Assembly (NCBI GenBank): GCA_017557665.1
Contig: JAFYYI010000084.1
Span: forward strand, 27,996 to 91,995
From: Muribaculaceae bacterium
GTDB lineage: Bacteria > Bacteroidota > Bacteroidia > Bacteroidales > Muribaculaceae
DNA length: 64,000 bases
Direction of reading: 5' to 3'
In this document: positions 26,557 to 36,054 of the stretch, piece by piece
Layout: each line of letters begins with the position of its first letter
How positions within the stretch are numbered: the first letter of the stretch is position 1
The notes under the pieces: generated by a model
What the model was told of the DNA's origin: nothing
The model's input: only the letters and a program-made list of their open reading frames with translations
Databases searched by the model: none
Program-made: the position numbers and the translations under genes

Positions 26557-29500
26557 TTACAATAACAATCGGGCAATACTTGACGGATTATCCTTGGCAT
26601 AATCCTCGAGTTGCTCCCGTTGGCCTTGGAGATGCGTCCTCACTTCGGACTTCTCTTTCTTGTAATCTCCGGTACGTTTTCCAAGTATTGCATCTATCAG
26701 AATCTTCATTTTGTTGGTGCTTAATTCGACTCCTGCCAACAACAGAGCCACGACAGCGCCCCTGTTAGTGATGTAAGTCTCATCACCTTTTCCAAACAAT
26801 TTTCCTTTCGTGCTGCTGATCTTAATCATTTCCAGCAGATTGTTATCAACGTCACGTCCGTCAATCCAAGGCTCATAAACGGCCTGAATGGCAGCAAAAG
26901 CATCGCTAGCCAAATCCTTCAGCTTCGAGCGCAATTTCACTAAATACGGGTCGTTGCTGCTGAGTTGATCCTGATTCTCCTCAATCAAGTCAAACAGGCT
27001 ATCGTCTTCGCCTTCGGGTGCATGAACAGCGTTGTGGAGGCATTGTCCCAGGTCAACGACACCTCTTGCCATCTTGTGGCGTTCGTCGAGCGTCTTGATT
27101 TGCTTGAGCAGGTCGACCATCTCATCCTCGGTCAGGCGATCGTTAAACTGCTTGAGTATATCCTGGTATTCCTCTTGTTGAGCGGCCAACACATCACCGA
27201 CCTGCAATCCACAGGCCTTGGACACTGCCATAGCTTGCTGAACGGCAGCAAGTTGTTCCTCCAGATGTTTCTCAAAGGGTTCGCGGACCGAATCGTTGGC
27301 GGCGTAATCCAGGAAATCATCAATCCGCTTGTCACACTCGATGGGTTCGAGTTTGCCATGTGCCTTGAGGAAACTGTCGAGTTCCTCCGTTTTGTTGACC
27401 AGTTCCTCTGAGAGATACATCTGCCCAAGGCCAGCGACCCACGTCTGCTGCCAAGCCTTGACCTTGGCCACGGCATCAATGATTTCTTTATTGGATTGGG
27501 TGATTTTCTCAAACTGAGCGACGTCATTCAACTCATACACCTTGTCGGCCTGACGCTTGATGGCCTCATAATTGGAAAGGCCATAGGAGCGGATGGCGTC
27601 GAGCTGGCGGCGCAGCCTGTTGCGCAGATTGATAATCATCTGGCTTTCTTCTTCTTTGGTCTGGAGATCCTGTTTGTGGCGGCGGCGCATCAACCATGAC
27701 ATCAGCAGGAGCAGCAAGAGCGCTATCGCTGCGCACGTGAGCACGAGTTTCCAGTTGCTATCAAACTGCCAGTTTGGCTTGAACTCCATCCAGTGTTGCT
27801 TTTTAATAGCCTTGCCAATGGAATCGTCAATGAGCAGCACGCCGTTATTGCGGCAGACAATCATTCTGTCCCCACAGTCCAAACTCTTTTCTGGCCTGAA
27901 TGACCAGTCCTGGAAGTAATCCTTGTGGCTGACAGAATCTTGCTTAATCATGAATTCTCGCAAGCCGAAGTCGGCAACAGCCACCACATTAGGCCCGTTG
28001 ACAAGTAGCCGGTTGAATCCAGGTGACGATATCGGCGGGAATGCGCCTTGCGGTGTATGGATCCATAACTGCTTGTGAGTTAACACAAACGTTGTATCTC
28101 CCTTGCATGCAATATCGCGAATGAAGCGGTGAGTTGATTCATCCGAGAACTCTTCAATTCGGTTAAACTCGTTTCCTTTACCCTTAAAAATGCCATCATT
28201 TAATGTGGCGATGTATAGCTCGCCATCACTACATTTACTGAATGCCGTGATAAACGGGAACTGAACGATACTGTCATTCTCATCCAGCAACTTGACATCA
28301 CTGAGCTGTCCATCCTTCAGCATCAGGATATTATCACGCACTCCGATATAGACAATCTGATTATGGCATCCCAAGGCTGTAGCCTCCTTAATCAGGTTAT
28401 GTGACTTCTCGATATTCCCCTTGTCGTTGACGCACTTCAACTGTCCGTTATTCACAAAGTAGAATTTACCGTCACACACTGTCATTAAACTGGGAAGATA
28501 CTGGCAGCTGAATTTCTCATTAGCAATGGTATCCCCCTGTTTCAACTCAAACAGTTTATTGCCCAACAGGAAAAAGGCATTTCCCTTCTCGTCGGTGCAG
28601 GAGGCTGAGACGCTCACGTGATTATAGGCCCAAGTGGGCAACATATAATGGTGTGGAATCCTCAAGAGATGATGCGAGGTGACAAGCAAGACCTGGTCGT
28701 GCGTCGGGTCATCGGCGATGGGATTTCTACACTCTTGACGAGCCGGACTGGGCAACATGCGTCCCACACCATTGACAAACAGCGAATCCTTGCTCACCTG
28801 GTAGAGATTATCGTTGGCCTGCAAGAAGTCCATGCACATGTGGTCCACCGCTGTCGAGACGACTTTTTCACCGGTAATGGTGTAAAGCGTGTTGTTGATG
28901 ATCGCCTTAACACCGTCATTGGATTTCCACAACGAGGGATAAAAAGTGACTTCGGCGGTATCAGGAATGACCGTCTGGTTTTGACCGTCCTTGCGCTTGG
29001 AAAGCCCTTTTTCGGTGGTGAAGAACAAGTATCCACCATCATCACACAACTTGCGCACGACGACAGGGTCGCCCAAGTGATCCTTCTTCCAGCACACTTC
29101 AAGTTCTGAACTGCCGCTTGCTGCCCCCTTGGCCGACATGCGAAACAGTCCATTGCTGGTGCCCAGATAGAGCGTGTCGTTATAGTAACAGATATCATAG
29201 ATCGAGTAGCGATCACCCTTGACAGGTATCGTAAAAGACTGCTGCTTGACCAGACTGTCCCCCCTCAGCAGGCAGCGTTTCAGGCCCATGTTGCGAGTGC
29301 CCACCCAATAATAGTCCGGGTTTCCCTGGTCACGGCGCACACAATAGATACGGTTAAACGGTGTTTTGTACTTCACAATGCCCTCTTTGCTGTAGACATA
29401 GACCACACCGTCCTCGGTGCCGATGTAGAAGCGGGCGCTGTCTGAATCAGCGGTAATCGAAGCCAGCCGTTCTTCAAAAAAAAGCTCTGCCCAGTTCTCA

Positions 29501-29682
29501 TACTCATTGGGTTCAGCCGAATCGGTGTCATCACCATGGCATGACACCAACGTCAGCATTGGAATCACCAAAGCCATCAAACCAATTGCCAACTTGAATG
29601 ACCTAAAGACTAAAGCGCTATAGCGATAGGGACCACATGAGGGAGAGAATGAATGAAAAGCACGTCTCATCGTTATCATCAC
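26557..29682 (-). CDS. Beta-propeller, membrane helix and cytoplasmic helical protein (no kinase)
   Basis: A 1041-residue protein. After a basic leader comes a hydrophobic segment ending in a lipobox-like LVSC (Cys48). Residues ~65-640 are repeated short blades resembling sensor-type propellers of hybrid two-component systems (for example FYIGTEDGVVYVYSKEG, YYWVGTRNMGLKR, LYLGTSNGLFRMS). A membrane helix follows at about 645-667 (LVLTCAAIALLLLLLMSWLM, then RRR). The cytoplasmic ~370 residues are highly charged and helical, with coiled-coil character, but have no H-box, GHKL ATP site, HTH of clear type, GGDEF or receiver domain. Thus it looks like a periplasmic sensor joined to an unfamiliar output domain. 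It has its own promoter and terminator; a small membrane protein and HExxH gene follow. Confidence 0.82.
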   Translation of the reverse strand: MMITMRRAFHSFSPSCGPYRYSALVFRSFKLAIGLMALVIPMLTLVSCHGDDTDSAEPNEYENWAELFFEERLASITADSDSARFYIGTEDGVVYVYSKEGIVKYKTPFNRIYCVRRDQGNPDYYWVGTRNMGLKRCLLRGDSLVKQQSFTIPVKGDRYSIYDICYYNDTLYLGTSNGLFRMSAKGAASGSSELEVCWKKDHLGDPVVVRKLCDDGGYLFFTTEKGLSKRKDGQNQTVIPDTAEVTFYPSLWKSNDGVKAIINNTLYTITGEKVVSTAVDHMCMDFLQANDNLYQVSKDSLFVNGVGRMLPSPARQECRNPIADDPTHDQVLLVTSHHLLRIPHHYMLPTWAYNHVSVSASCTDEKGNAFFLLGNKLFELKQGDTIANEKFSCQYLPSLMTVCDGKFYFVNNGQLKCVNDKGNIEKSHNLIKEATALGCHNQIVYIGVRDNILMLKDGQLSDVKLLDENDSIVQFPFITAFSKCSDGELYIATLNDGIFKGKGNEFNRIEEFSDESTHRFIRDIACKGDTTFVLTHKQLWIHTPQGAFPPISSPGFNRLLVNGPNVVAVADFGLREFMIKQDSVSHKDYFQDWSFRPEKSLDCGDRMIVCRNNGVLLIDDSIGKAIKKQHWMEFKPNWQFDSNWKLVLTCAAIALLLLLLMSWLMRRRHKQDLQTKEEESQMIINLRNRLRRQLDAIRSYGLSNYEAIKRQADKVYELNDVAQFEKITQSNKEIIDAVAKVKAWQQTWVAGLGQMYLSEELVNKTEELDSFLKAHGKLEPIECDKRIDDFLDYAANDSVREPFEKHLEEQLAAVQQAMAVSKACGLQVGDVLAAQQEEYQDILKQFNDRLTEDEMVDLLKQIKTLDERHKMARGVVDLGQCLHNAVHAPEGEDDSLFDLIEENQDQLSSNDPYLVKLRSKLKDLASDAFAAIQAVYEPWIDGRDVDNNLLEMIKISSTKGKLFGKGDETYITNRGAVVALLLAGVELSTNKMKILIDAILGKRTGDYKKEKSEVRTHLQGQREQLEDYAKDNPSSIARLLL

Positions 29683-29716
29683 ATTGTATTAAATTCAGCA
29701 AAAAGATTATCTCTTG

Positions 29717-29748
29717 CAAAAATATAAAATAAAGTGATAGAAAACAAC
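29717..29748 (-). promoter_or_regulatory. Promoter of the propeller protein gene
   Basis: On the minus strand GTTG (29748-29745), 20 bases, TATTTTTG (29724-29717), about 35 bases before the start. Confidence 0.55.
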
Positions 29749-29828
29749 TCTATCGGTCATTTTCTATCAGAAATAATGGCGACAATGACAATCGGAAATG
29801 TAAAGGTCAAGGGGGCGCAGTGGACATG

Positions 29829-30542
29829 TCACTGCATGGGGATGGCCTTGATGGTGCCCAGTTTGCGCACTGTAACCTTGCTGGGATTACCCTTGTAGTA
29901 GACCTTGCCAGTGCCGCTGCCGCTCACCTTGAGCGGGCCGCCGTCCACATTACAACCGATGGAGCCAGTGCCCATGATGCGGCACGAGACAGTGGTCGCT
30001 TTCACGCCATCGGCCTGAATCTCGCCAGTTCCAATAAGTCGCACTGCCAGCTCATCACATGAGCCATCGGTGATGATTTTGCCTTTTCCGCTCAAAATCT
30101 GCAACTCCAGTTTTGAGGCGCGCACGTCGCGCACAATCACCTTACCATTATCAGTCAGCCTCACCTTGAAAGACTTGAGTGGCGGCAACTGAGAGACGCG
30201 CAGGGTGCTGTCACCGGAATTATCTACTTCATCGAGTGTTGTGGAATAGATGGTGATGGTGGGCAGATTGGAGAGCCGCTCATAGTCGTCATCCACCTGG
30301 ATGGTCAGTCGACCTTTGGCCGAAATGGAAAAAATGATGGAGTTGGCCACCTCCTTGGTGCAAGAAAAAACGGCCAGTCCCGCCGAATCGGGATTGCTGC
30401 GGTAATTCACGTTGATGTTGTCGACGAGCGACAGCTGGGTGAACTCACCCAGCTTGACTACATGATGCTCCACTTGCGCACTTGACATGAACGCTATAGC
30501 ACACACCAACAAAACACTAATCAATACTCTTTTCTTCATCAT
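29829..30542 (-). CDS. GIN domain (DUF2807) exported protein
   Basis: A 237-residue protein with a signal peptide ending MSSAQ. It matches the GIN/DUF2807 fold, a right-handed beta-helix-like domain in Bacteroidetes surface or periplasmic proteins: FTQLSLVDNINVNY at the start, then regular short strands with G-T/S-G turns (ILSGKGKIITDGS, LIGTGEIQADG, IMGTGSIGCNVDG, VSGSGTGKVYYKG). The function of the family is not established; an adhesin-like or auto-transporter-head role has been suggested for it. Its 5' end overlaps the dusB 3' end by 26 bases, so they are co-transcribed. Confidence 0.88.
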   Translation of the reverse strand: MMKKRVLISVLLVCAIAFMSSAQVEHHVVKLGEFTQLSLVDNINVNYRSNPDSAGLAVFSCTKEVANSIIFSISAKGRLTIQVDDDYERLSNLPTITIYSTTLDEVDNSGDSTLRVSQLPPLKSFKVRLTDNGKVIVRDVRASKLELQILSGKGKIITDGSCDELAVRLIGTGEIQADGVKATTVSCRIMGTGSIGCNVDGGPLKVSGSGTGKVYYKGNPSKVTVRKLGTIKAIPMQ

Positions 30543-31551
30543 TTTCTTTTCCTTCGTTTTGTGTCTCTAGATATGGTAAAATATCGTTCTCGATATGATC
30601 AAGAATGGCCTCCAGCTCGCTGCGCGTGTCGGCACGCAGCATAGCGATGCGCGTCGGGCGGAAGTTGCGAATGCCCTTGAACAAGGGCGTGGCAGCCAAG
30701 TGGCGGCGGATGTGCAGGATGCCGCGGTATTCATCGATGCGGTCGATGCTCTCGGCAATCTGACGACGCACCAACGCCATTTTTTCCTCATTGCTGATGA
30801 AGGGCACCTCTCCCGTGAGCAGGTACTGCTTCATCTCCTTGAAAATCCACGGAGCGCCGATACTGGCACGACCCACCATCACGCCGTCGACACCATAGCG
30901 GTCAAAACACTCCTTGACACGTTGGGGCGTCGTCACGTCACCATTGCCGATGATGGGAATTGACATGCGCGGGTTGTTCTTCACCTCCCCTATCAGGGTC
31001 CAGTCGGCCTCACCGGTGTAAATCTGGGAGCGAGTGCGGCCATGGATGGTCAGTGCAGCGATGCCGCAATCCTGCAACTGCTCGGCAAGCTCCACAATGA
31101 TTTTGCTGTTATGGTCCCAGCCGAGCCTCGTCTTCACCGTCACGGGCAGGTCAACGGCATTGACCACGGCGCGGGTAATCTCAAGCATCAGCGGAATGTT
31201 GCGCAACATCCCGGCGCCAGAGCCCTTGCCGGCAATCTTTTTCACGGGACAACCCCAGTTGATGTCGATGAATTCAGGCTTCGCCGCAGCGGCTATGCGT
31301 GCCGCCTCGACCATAGAATCCACATCGCGGCCATAGATCTGAATCGCCGCAGGACGCTCGCCTGGGGCAATCGCCATCTTCTGGAAAGAACGCTCAATGC
31401 TGCGAATCAATGCATCGGCACTGACAAACTCGGTATAGACCATGTCGGCACCCTGTTCACGGCAGATAAGCCTGAACGACTGGTCGGTGACATCCTCCAT
31501 CGGAGCCAACATCACAGGGCGCTCGCCCAAATCTATATTACCTATTTTCAT
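30517..31551 (-). CDS. dusB: tRNA-dihydrouridine synthase DusB
   Basis: A 344-residue FMN enzyme that reduces uridines in the tRNA D loop. The TIM-barrel begins with VMLAPMEDVTDQSFR (flavin binding), FVSADAL follows, and the catalytic Cys is in INWGCPVKKIAGKGSGAGML. Other family blocks are VKTRLGWD, TIHGRTRSQIYTGEADW, IIGNGDV and DGVMVGRASIGAPWIF. The C-terminal helical domain completes the normal length. The last residues (NEGKENDEEKSID) are acidic and overlap the start of the GIN gene. Confidence 0.95.
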   Translation of the reverse strand: MKIGNIDLGERPVMLAPMEDVTDQSFRLICREQGADMVYTEFVSADALIRSIERSFQKMAIAPGERPAAIQIYGRDVDSMVEAARIAAAAKPEFIDINWGCPVKKIAGKGSGAGMLRNIPLMLEITRAVVNAVDLPVTVKTRLGWDHNSKIIVELAEQLQDCGIAALTIHGRTRSQIYTGEADWTLIGEVKNNPRMSIPIIGNGDVTTPQRVKECFDRYGVDGVMVGRASIGAPWIFKEMKQYLLTGEVPFISNEEKMALVRRQIAESIDRIDEYRGILHIRRHLAATPLFKGIRNFRPTRIAMLRADTRSELEAILDHIENDILPYLETQNEGKENDEEKSID

Positions 31552-31763
31552 TGCAGAATCAGTGCCTAGTATCTGTTTTAACGTGCGAAATTAGCACAAT
31601 TCACCCACACAGGCAACACCTTAACGCATTTTAGGACACAATTAAGGAAATTTATGCAAACCTCCAGACTGTGACGCCTGCCGCAACGCTTGCCACAACC
31701 TCACATCACCCAAACCCAAAATTCATCACCCTTGACAGCCATCCCCGCACCAGCAACAGACAT

Positions 31764-31794
31764 AAAAATGGCCGAGGGGGTAATCCTCGGCCAT
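31764..31794 (-). terminator. Terminator after the 1296-residue protein gene
   Basis: ATGGCCGAGG (31768-31777) pairs with CCTCGGCCAT (31785-31794). On the minus strand it is followed by TTTTTATG. Confidence 0.85.
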
Positions 31795-31825
31795 AATAAC
31801 AAGCTGAATCTATTTACTCTATTGG

Positions 31826-34800
31826 TTACGAATTGATGATGAGCTTGATGGTGGTAGTGTGGCTACCGCTGCGGCCTTGCAGGATGTAGATGCCGTGGGT
31901 CAAGTGGTGGAGGCCCACGGTTTCCTTGCCGGTTGCAACGGTGCGACCATTGATGTCATAGACCGTGATTTCGCCGGGATAACTGGCCTCCTTGCCGACA
32001 ACTCGGAATGAGGGGGCAGTGTCATAGACATGCTCAATGACGGTGGCTTGGGTTTCGGTTACCTCACTGTCGGTGATGGTGAAGTAGTAGTCACGGTCGG
32101 CAACGATATCATAGTCGGGCAACTGCGAGCCATTGTTCCAGTTGTTGAAAATCAGGTGATAACTGCCACTGTTGGTGTCAAGCAGGAATACCTTGTAGTT
32201 GGTACCGTCCACAATCGAATCGCCAACGCTGGCCTCACCGGGCCAAGCACCGAAGAGTTCGCTGTCACCCCAAGCATACAGACCCAGGGCATCCCAACCG
32301 GTCAGGTCGTTGACAAAGATGTAGTGCTGCGAAGCGGGAATCTTGGGCAGCTCGCCCTTGATGCTGAAGTCATCGATACCCAATGCCATGGCACCCTGGG
32401 CAGCGTCACCACTGGCCACGCTGATGTCCCATGCCAGATAGAGGTCGCAACCGCGAGCGAGCTTGGTGCCGAGCACGCCACTGACGGGAACGGTCTCGCC
32501 GGGAACTGTCTCATAGCCAGCAGTCTCGCTGTCGGGAGCGAAGTAGGTGTAGAAGTCATTACCGGCACTGGTCCAGTTACGTCCGTCGATGGAGTAATAG
32601 AGCTGCACGGCGAAGCCGGCGCCGTTGTTACCCTTGCGGTATTTCTCGACATTATAGGCAACGTTAACGTTCTCGATGTCCTTAGCGCCCGTGTTGAGCA
32701 GGTGGGCATACACATTGACACACCTCGTGCCACCGGCAACACCGGTAGAGATGCCACCCAGAGCGCGGTCGGTACCGGCATTGTCACCGAAGTTCCACGT
32801 GCCGTTCTTGGCGTTGCTGGGCAGGCTCACGCCACCGCTGTACATCGTCTGGTCATCGGCCTGATCATAGCGGCCCACTGTGCGCGGTGCCGTGAGTATG
32901 CGGTCGATGCGCCATGCGTCAGGCAGCGTAGCGGTAGCCTCGTCACCCATCACGTCAAAGTTCTCGGTGGCGCTGAGGGTGCTCTCGTTCAATTCAATGG
33001 CGGGATAAGTCACCACCTCGGTCAAGGCATTTGCCACCTTGAGTGAGGCGTTTTGGGTGAAGTCGCCAGTGGTTGCGGTAACGGTAAACTCGCCAGTGGT
33101 GCCGTCGCTGGTGAACACCTGATTAGCATCGATGTCACCACCGTCGCTCAGGGTTATCACCACGGGCTCGGGAGCCTCGACTTCCATACCGAACTGGTCG
33201 CGCACGGTCACCTTGTAATGTACTTGGCCGGCGGTGTGATCCACATAGTTGGTGAAGCCGTTCAAGGCGCGGCTGGCATAGCCACGCATGGCAGCTGCAT
33301 CGGCAGCGTTCAAGCCATCGGGAGCCCAGGTGATGGTTGTGGGATCCTCGCCATAGATAAGGCCGTACTCCATTGCGGCAGCCATATAGGTGGCCTTGAG
33401 GGTCGGATGACGGTCATCAAGGAACCAGGTGAGTGTACCATCGCTGCCCTCCAGGTCATAAACCTCCTGATAGGCCACGCCCACGGGGCACAAGGTCACG
33501 CCCAGGTCAAGGGCTACATCCTGATAGTTCTTGACAAAGGTCGAGTTGAAGGCCGTGTAGTTTGCCCAGTCGCCGCTGTAAGCCCAGTTGATGGGCACGA
33601 TGATGATGGCGTTGGGGTTGGGGCAATACTCGCGGATGTAATCCACCCAGCGCTTCACATTGGCGCGGAAGGACTCGATATTGGTGCGGGGCAGCGAACT
33701 CTGCTCCTGCAGGATGATGTGGCTCCAAGCCTCGCTGCGCACGAGCATCTTGGCTCCGGGGTTGCCGTCCTCGGCCACGCCGTCACCTTCCTCCCAATGG
33801 GTCAAGAGGGACTTGCCCAGCAGGGTGTGCTTGGTCCAGTTGGCATCCTTGCCCATGGCCTGTGCAATGCCGTTGAACACTGCGTCCTGATCATTATAAT
33901 AAATGAGGCTGTTGTTCAGCGAGAGCACCTTGACCTGCTCGGGCAACTCGGGCACGAGCACGACATCGGCGGGCTGCAGCGTCATCGTGGTGGGGGTGGA
34001 AGCAGCCAGCTCAAGGAGATACTCGCCAGTAGCGAGGTTAAAGGTCACGTCATAGGTGCCCGGGGCGGTCGAAACCTTGCCTTCGGCTCCCTTGATGAGC
34101 GTGCCGGCCGTATTGTTACCGGTGAGGTCACTCTCGGCGCCCCACACGCCGCCCATACCCAGGCGCTGATAGATGCGCCAGTGGCTATAGCCGTCTCCAA
34201 CAGCGGGCATGGTCACCTGCCCCTTGAAGGTCTTGCCCTCAACGAGGTCCAGCTTGCCCGAAGTGTCCATGTAGTTCCAGCCATTGTTGTCGCCAATGAC
34301 ATAGACAGCGGTCAAACCCGTATCGTCATCATCGCTCTCGAGCAACAACGTGGCGGCACCGTTATTAATGGTGAGCACAATACGCTTGCACACGTAGGTG
34401 TTGCCACCGCACGAGATATTATCGTTGGTACCCAGCACCAGGTTGTAGGGCACGCCCATCTGGGCACTGGTGCCGTTGCTACCATAGTTGCAGGAACTGC
34501 TCCAATTGGCGTCAGCCACCTTGAACTGTCCACTCAACGTTTTGTCATACAGCACATAGGTGCCGCTGCCCTCATCGCTGAATTCCCAGTCACTCACAGC
34601 GCCCCAGCTGTTCACCTCGCCGCGCAGGTAGATGCCCGAAGCGACAAAGGGAGGCCTGCTGGGATCCACATAGCCCGTATAATTCTCGGGGTCGGTGATT
34701 TCGGTCACCTCGTCCTTGGTCAGGCACAGGTAGTAATCACGGTCGGCAACGATGCTGAAACTCAATGTGTTATCAGCTTTGTCAGTAAAGGTGAGCACAT

Positions 34801-35716
34801 GGTCGTAGCCGTCCATGACAAGCGCCCACACCTTGTAGGTCACACCGTTAACCACAGCGCTGCTGGCGGGAGCCTGAGGCTCGCCACGATCAACCGCCAT
34901 GAACAGTGAGCTCCACTTGGTCACGTCCTCGACATAAATGTAACAGGACTGATCCTGCGAGGCAAAGGTGGCATCGATGACCACATTGTCAATCGACAGG
35001 CCCATCGCCTTGTTAGGGCTCGTACCACTGGCCACACTGATGTTCCAGGCCAGGTAGAGATCGCTGCCTGCAGCCATGTCCACCTTGAGCTGCTTGCCCG
35101 TCACCGGAGTGGTGCTGATGGGCACGACCTCGGCGCCCTGGGTAGCGGCGTCAGGAGCAAAGTAGGTGTAAAAATCCTCACCCGCACTGGTCCAGGTGAC
35201 ACCGTCGGTCGAGATGTAAAGCTGCACCGCAAAGCCGGCGGCATTGTCGCCGTCACGGTATTTCTCGATGTCGTAATTCAGCGACAGCTTGGTGATGGCC
35301 TCGTCGGCAGCGTTGTGAAGGCAGGTCATCACGTTAATGCAACGGGTGCCGCCGTCCACCGTCGTGGACAGACCGCCCACCGAGCAGTCACTGGGCACGC
35401 TGCTGGAAGCAAAGTTCCACGTGCCGTTCTTGGCATTGCTGGCCAAGCTGGTTCCGCCGGTGTACATTACCTCGGTCGCTGCCGAAGCAAAGTTGCCCAC
35501 CGTGCGAGGCGCGTTCATCTGGCGTTCCACACGCCAACCCTGCGGCATGCCGAGCGTTGCAACCTGGGCATCGCTGTCCCACATGCCGTCAAAATCCTGA
35601 CTCACTGTCGGTGAACCGGCAGTCACCTGCAAGGCATCTTGTGCCCAAGTGGCTACAACCGCGCCGGCCAGCAGCACAGTTGCGAAAAGTCTGAGTATTG
35701 ATGTACTTTTCTTCAT
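31826..35716 (-). CDS. Large secreted protein: two jelly-roll-like modules, starch-binding-like modules, DUF4886 SGNH domain, sorting-like C terminus
   Basis: A 1296-residue protein with a signal peptide (ends TWA). Domain order: a beta-sandwich module (about 28-250), a SusE/CBM-like region with modules around 255-345 and 350-570, a DUF4886-type SGNH hydrolase (about 590-825), an Ig-like linker, a second copy of the first module (about 915-1125), a carbohydrate-binding module resembling CBM26 (IFNNWNNGSQ, about 1130-1215) and a C-terminal sorting-like domain (ITVYDINGRTVATG, GIYILQGRSG). In the SGNH domain the nucleophile Ser is in LNNSLIYYND and the His-Asp pair in LDDRHPTLKATYM. It is probably a secreted or surface esterase on a glycan; substrate is unknown. 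Transcribed alone, with promoter and terminator. Confidence 0.82.
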   Translation of the reverse strand: MKKSTSILRLFATVLLAGAVVATWAQDALQVTAGSPTVSQDFDGMWDSDAQVATLGMPQGWRVERQMNAPRTVGNFASAATEVMYTGGTSLASNAKNGTWNFASSSVPSDCSVGGLSTTVDGGTRCINVMTCLHNAADEAITKLSLNYDIEKYRDGDNAAGFAVQLYISTDGVTWTSAGEDFYTYFAPDAATQGAEVVPISTTPVTGKQLKVDMAAGSDLYLAWNISVASGTSPNKAMGLSIDNVVIDATFASQDQSCYIYVEDVTKWSSLFMAVDRGEPQAPASSAVVNGVTYKVWALVMDGYDHVLTFTDKADNTLSFSIVADRDYYLCLTKDEVTEITDPENYTGYVDPSRPPFVASGIYLRGEVNSWGAVSDWEFSDEGSGTYVLYDKTLSGQFKVADANWSSSCNYGSNGTSAQMGVPYNLVLGTNDNISCGGNTYVCKRIVLTINNGAATLLLESDDDDTGLTAVYVIGDNNGWNYMDTSGKLDLVEGKTFKGQVTMPAVGDGYSHWRIYQRLGMGGVWGAESDLTGNNTAGTLIKGAEGKVSTAPGTYDVTFNLATGEYLLELAASTPTTMTLQPADVVLVPELPEQVKVLSLNNSLIYYNDQDAVFNGIAQAMGKDANWTKHTLLGKSLLTHWEEGDGVAEDGNPGAKMLVRSEAWSHIILQEQSSLPRTNIESFRANVKRWVDYIREYCPNPNAIIIVPINWAYSGDWANYTAFNSTFVKNYQDVALDLGVTLCPVGVAYQEVYDLEGSDGTLTWFLDDRHPTLKATYMAAAMEYGLIYGEDPTTITWAPDGLNAADAAAMRGYASRALNGFTNYVDHTAGQVHYKVTVRDQFGMEVEAPEPVVITLSDGGDIDANQVFTSDGTTGEFTVTATTGDFTQNASLKVANALTEVVTYPAIELNESTLSATENFDVMGDEATATLPDAWRIDRILTAPRTVGRYDQADDQTMYSGGVSLPSNAKNGTWNFGDNAGTDRALGGISTGVAGGTRCVNVYAHLLNTGAKDIENVNVAYNVEKYRKGNNGAGFAVQLYYSIDGRNWTSAGNDFYTYFAPDSETAGYETVPGETVPVSGVLGTKLARGCDLYLAWDISVASGDAAQGAMALGIDDFSIKGELPKIPASQHYIFVNDLTGWDALGLYAWGDSELFGAWPGEASVGDSIVDGTNYKVFLLDTNSGSYHLIFNNWNNGSQLPDYDIVADRDYYFTITDSEVTETQATVIEHVYDTAPSFRVVGKEASYPGEITVYDINGRTVATGKETVGLHHLTHGIYILQGRSGSHTTTIKLIINS

Positions 35717-35760
35717 GACAATAATTTGTTAATCATACAATTATTAATAATGTTATGTCA

Positions 35761-35790
35761 CAAAATTACGACAATCAAATTACTCCCAAA
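35761..35790 (-). promoter_or_regulatory. Promoter of the DUF4886 multidomain gene
   Basis: On the minus strand TTTG (35790-35787), 18 bases, TAATTTTG (35768-35761), about 45 bases before the start. Confidence 0.65.
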
Positions 35791-35794
35791 ATAC

Positions 35795-36054
35795 CCCAAA
35801 ACAAAAATCTAACTTCAAATAAGCCATAAACCACTGATAACAAGTTCATTATATTTACCCCCATGTCAAGAAAATCTAAATCCTTCTCAACCACTCATCA
35901 AGCGATAAGTTCAATAAATCAGAGGTGCGCACATCACTTTATAAAGCAACTATTTAGCAGTTGTCCTTTATAAATACACTGACACGCCACCCTCTCTTGT
36001 TGGTTGAGGGTGGCGTGCGTCATGTGTGGGCTTCTGGCCCTTTCAATCGGATTC
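35795..36054. other. Gene-free spacer with two hairpins
   Basis: No gene is evident. The hairpin TTTATAAAG-CAACT/AGTTG-tc-CTTTATAAA is at 35938-35974 and ACGCCACCCTC/GAGGGTGGCGT is at 35983-36017; both probably end the dockerin protein gene on the minus strand. The rest is A/T-rich. Confidence 0.5.
35983..36017 (-). terminator. Terminator after the dockerin-tailed protein gene
   Basis: CACGCCACCCTC (35983-35994) pairs with GAGGGTGGCGTG (36006-36017). On the minus strand a second A/T-rich hairpin (35938-35974) follows. Confidence 0.6.

Noticed and set aside
26557..29682. Hybrid two-component sensor kinase
   Set aside because: No H-box, ATP-binding boxes or receiver domain in the cytoplasmic part.
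33053..34909. 618-residue open frame antisense to the large secreted protein
   Set aside because: Gly/Val/His-rich low-information translation; the minus strand has recognisable domains, a signal peptide, a promoter and a terminator.
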